Positions 32,071 through 32,963 of a stretch of 32,963 bases of DNA are shown piece after piece; position 1 is the stretch's first letter, and each line of letters opens with the position of its first letter. The notes under the pieces are model-generated. The model was not told the origin of the DNA, ran no database searches, and was given only the letters and a program-made list of their open reading frames with translations. The translations under genes were made by a program, and so were the position numbers. The stretch spans positions 1 to 32,963 of the forward strand of contig JAUIKU010000025.1 in NCBI GenBank assembly GCA_030430675.1, read 5' to 3'. This stretch comes from Bacteroidia bacterium. Lineage in GTDB: Bacteria; Bacteroidota; Bacteroidia; Cytophagales; Cyclobacteriaceae.

Positions 32071-32963
32071 AACAATTGTGAGGCGATCTTATGCACGGGT
32101 TCCGCCTTACCCATGGAATAAAAATGCAGACTGGGCACACCGAATTCCATTAGTTCCCTGGACTGTTGAACTGCCCATTCCACCCCAACTTCACGCACCT
32201 GATCATTGTTTTTGCACTTCTCGATCTCTTCCGACAGGGCTTCGGGAATATCAATATGGAAAATCCTGGGGAGGATGGTATTCTGCCTTTTTACAGTAAT
32301 GGGTTTCAAACCTGGAATAATGGGCACATCGATCCCGATTTCGCGACACTTTTTAACGAAATCGAAGTATCGCTGGTTGTCAAAAAACATCTGTGTAACT
32401 ACATACTCCGCGCCGAGCTCTACTTTTCTTTTGAGATAATGAAGGTCAAACTTTAGATTGGGAGCCTCAAAGTGCTTCTCCGGGTATCCGGCCACGCCAA
32501 TACAAAAATTTGTGGGCGTTGCATTGAGCAATTCCTCATCCAGGTATCTGCCCTTATTCATTTTTACCACCTGATCCACTAGTTCGATGGCGTAATTGTG
32601 GCCCTGCTCCTCGGACCTGAACACTCCCTCTGATTTGATAGCATCTCCCCTGATCAGCAGCACATTCTGAATGTCAAGAAAATTTAAATCAATTAGGGCA
32701 TTTTCTGTTTCCTCTTTGGTAAATCCACCACAAATAATATGGGGGACGGGATCGACATTGTACTTATTCTTTATAGCAGAACAGATCCCTACCGTTCCGG
32801 GCCTCTTTTTTATCGACCTTTTCTCCAGGAGACCGTTCCCCCGGTCTTTATAAACAAACTCTTCGCGATGGTAAGTAACATCTACAAAAGGAGGCTTGAA
32901 CTCCATCAGGGGATCCAGGTGATCAAACAAATTTTGTATCCCCTCCCCCTTCAGTGGGGGTAA
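32067..32963 (-). CDS. metF: Methylenetetrahydrofolate reductase, 5' end beyond window
   Basis: The frame is open to the right edge, where it reads LPPLKGEGIQNLFDHLDPL. The normal N-terminus (about 20 residues, including the catalytic FEILPP-type segment) is therefore partly outside the window, and the internal ATG at 32930 is not the true start. The visible 298 residues form the TIM barrel that reduces 5,10-methylene-THF to 5-methyl-THF with NAD(P)H and FAD. Motifs are DVTYHREE, PHIICGGFTKEETENAL, LLIRGD, IGVAGYPEKHFEAP, YVVTQMFFDN, IPGLKPI and GVPSLHFYSMGKAEPV. The stop shares CTAG with kdsB. Confidence 0.96.
   Translation of the reverse strand, partial: LPPLKGEGIQNLFDHLDPLMEFKPPFVDVTYHREEFVYKDRGNGLLEKRSIKKRPGTVGICSAIKNKYNVDPVPHIICGGFTKEETENALIDLNFLDIQNVLLIRGDAIKSEGVFRSEEQGHNYAIELVDQVVKMNKGRYLDEELLNATPTNFCIGVAGYPEKHFEAPNLKFDLHYLKRKVELGAEYVVTQMFFDNQRYFDFVKKCREIGIDVPIIPGLKPITVKRQNTILPRIFHIDIPEALSEEIEKCKNNDQVREVGVEWAVQQSRELMEFGVPSLHFYSMGKAEPVHKIASQLF

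Noticed and set aside
32067-32930. metF as a complete gene starting at ATG 32930
   Set aside because: The frame continues to the window edge with a family-like LPPLKGEGIQN segment, so the true start lies outside.

Overview
The window reads as a gene-dense chromosomal segment of a Bacteroidota bacterium, probably of the order Cytophagales (placement by gene content; no 16S is present). Supporting signs are PorX (the REC-PglZ regulator of the type IX secretion system), a fused LpxC/FabZ, TIGR02757, DUF3822 and DUF4296 proteins, a Bat-type VWA cluster, SPII lipoproteins, near absence of Shine-Dalgarno sequences, and TAnnTTTG -7 boxes. One textbook TTTG-N19-TAnnTTTG promoter lies before the DUF1573 gene. 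I see no tRNA, rRNA, insertion sequence, prophage or CRISPR array. No stretch over 300 bases lacks a gene; the longest gaps are about 100-140 bases.

Layout. 1-828 (-): 5'-complete part of a YpdA-like flavin reductase, cut by the left edge. 911-3929 (+): a light-protection operon of CPD photolyase, an SRPBCC protein, beta-carotene hydroxylase CrtZ and a fused CrtYcd-type lycopene cyclase. 3985-6603 (+): valS. 6600-9808 (-): porX, tsaE and an alanine-dehydrogenase-like gene, chained by 8-base overlaps. 9861-14948 (+): an HD phosphohydrolase, then lpxD, lpxC/fabZ and lpxA for lipid A, then an ABC ATPase. 15072-15551 (+): a lipoprotein. 15554-18287 (-): mutS2 and a DUF4296 lipoprotein. 18339-22183 (+): DUF58, BatD-like and BatA-like genes, a YggS-type PLP protein and a DUF423 membrane protein, ended by a strong hairpin. 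22243-24135 (-): a DUF1573 protein and a RecD-like helicase. 24200-26688 (+): a Nudix protein, a single-pass protein with a pilin-like segment, DUF3822 and coaD. 26657-27361 (-): a second Nudix protein. 27461-28117 (+): pyrE. 28114-29849 (-): TIGR02757 and a LysM/RlpA-like protein. 29996-32070 (+): a long NfeD with a serine-protease domain, and kdsB. 32067 to the right edge (-): metF, 5'-truncated by the window.

Most of this is core housekeeping: envelope building (lpxD, lpxC/fabZ, lpxA, kdsB, LysM protein), translation and tRNA modification (valS, tsaE), DNA repair (photolyase, mutS2, helicase) and cofactor or nucleotide synthesis (coaD, pyrE, metF). I found no clear defence island or wholly new system. 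The best leads are the alanine-dehydrogenase-like protein that has lost both pyruvate-site residues yet is chained to tsaE and porX; the pilin-like/DUF3822 pair beside coaD; the LysM protein whose RlpA-like domain lacks the catalytic Asp; and the packing of convergent genes, several of which share their stop codons.
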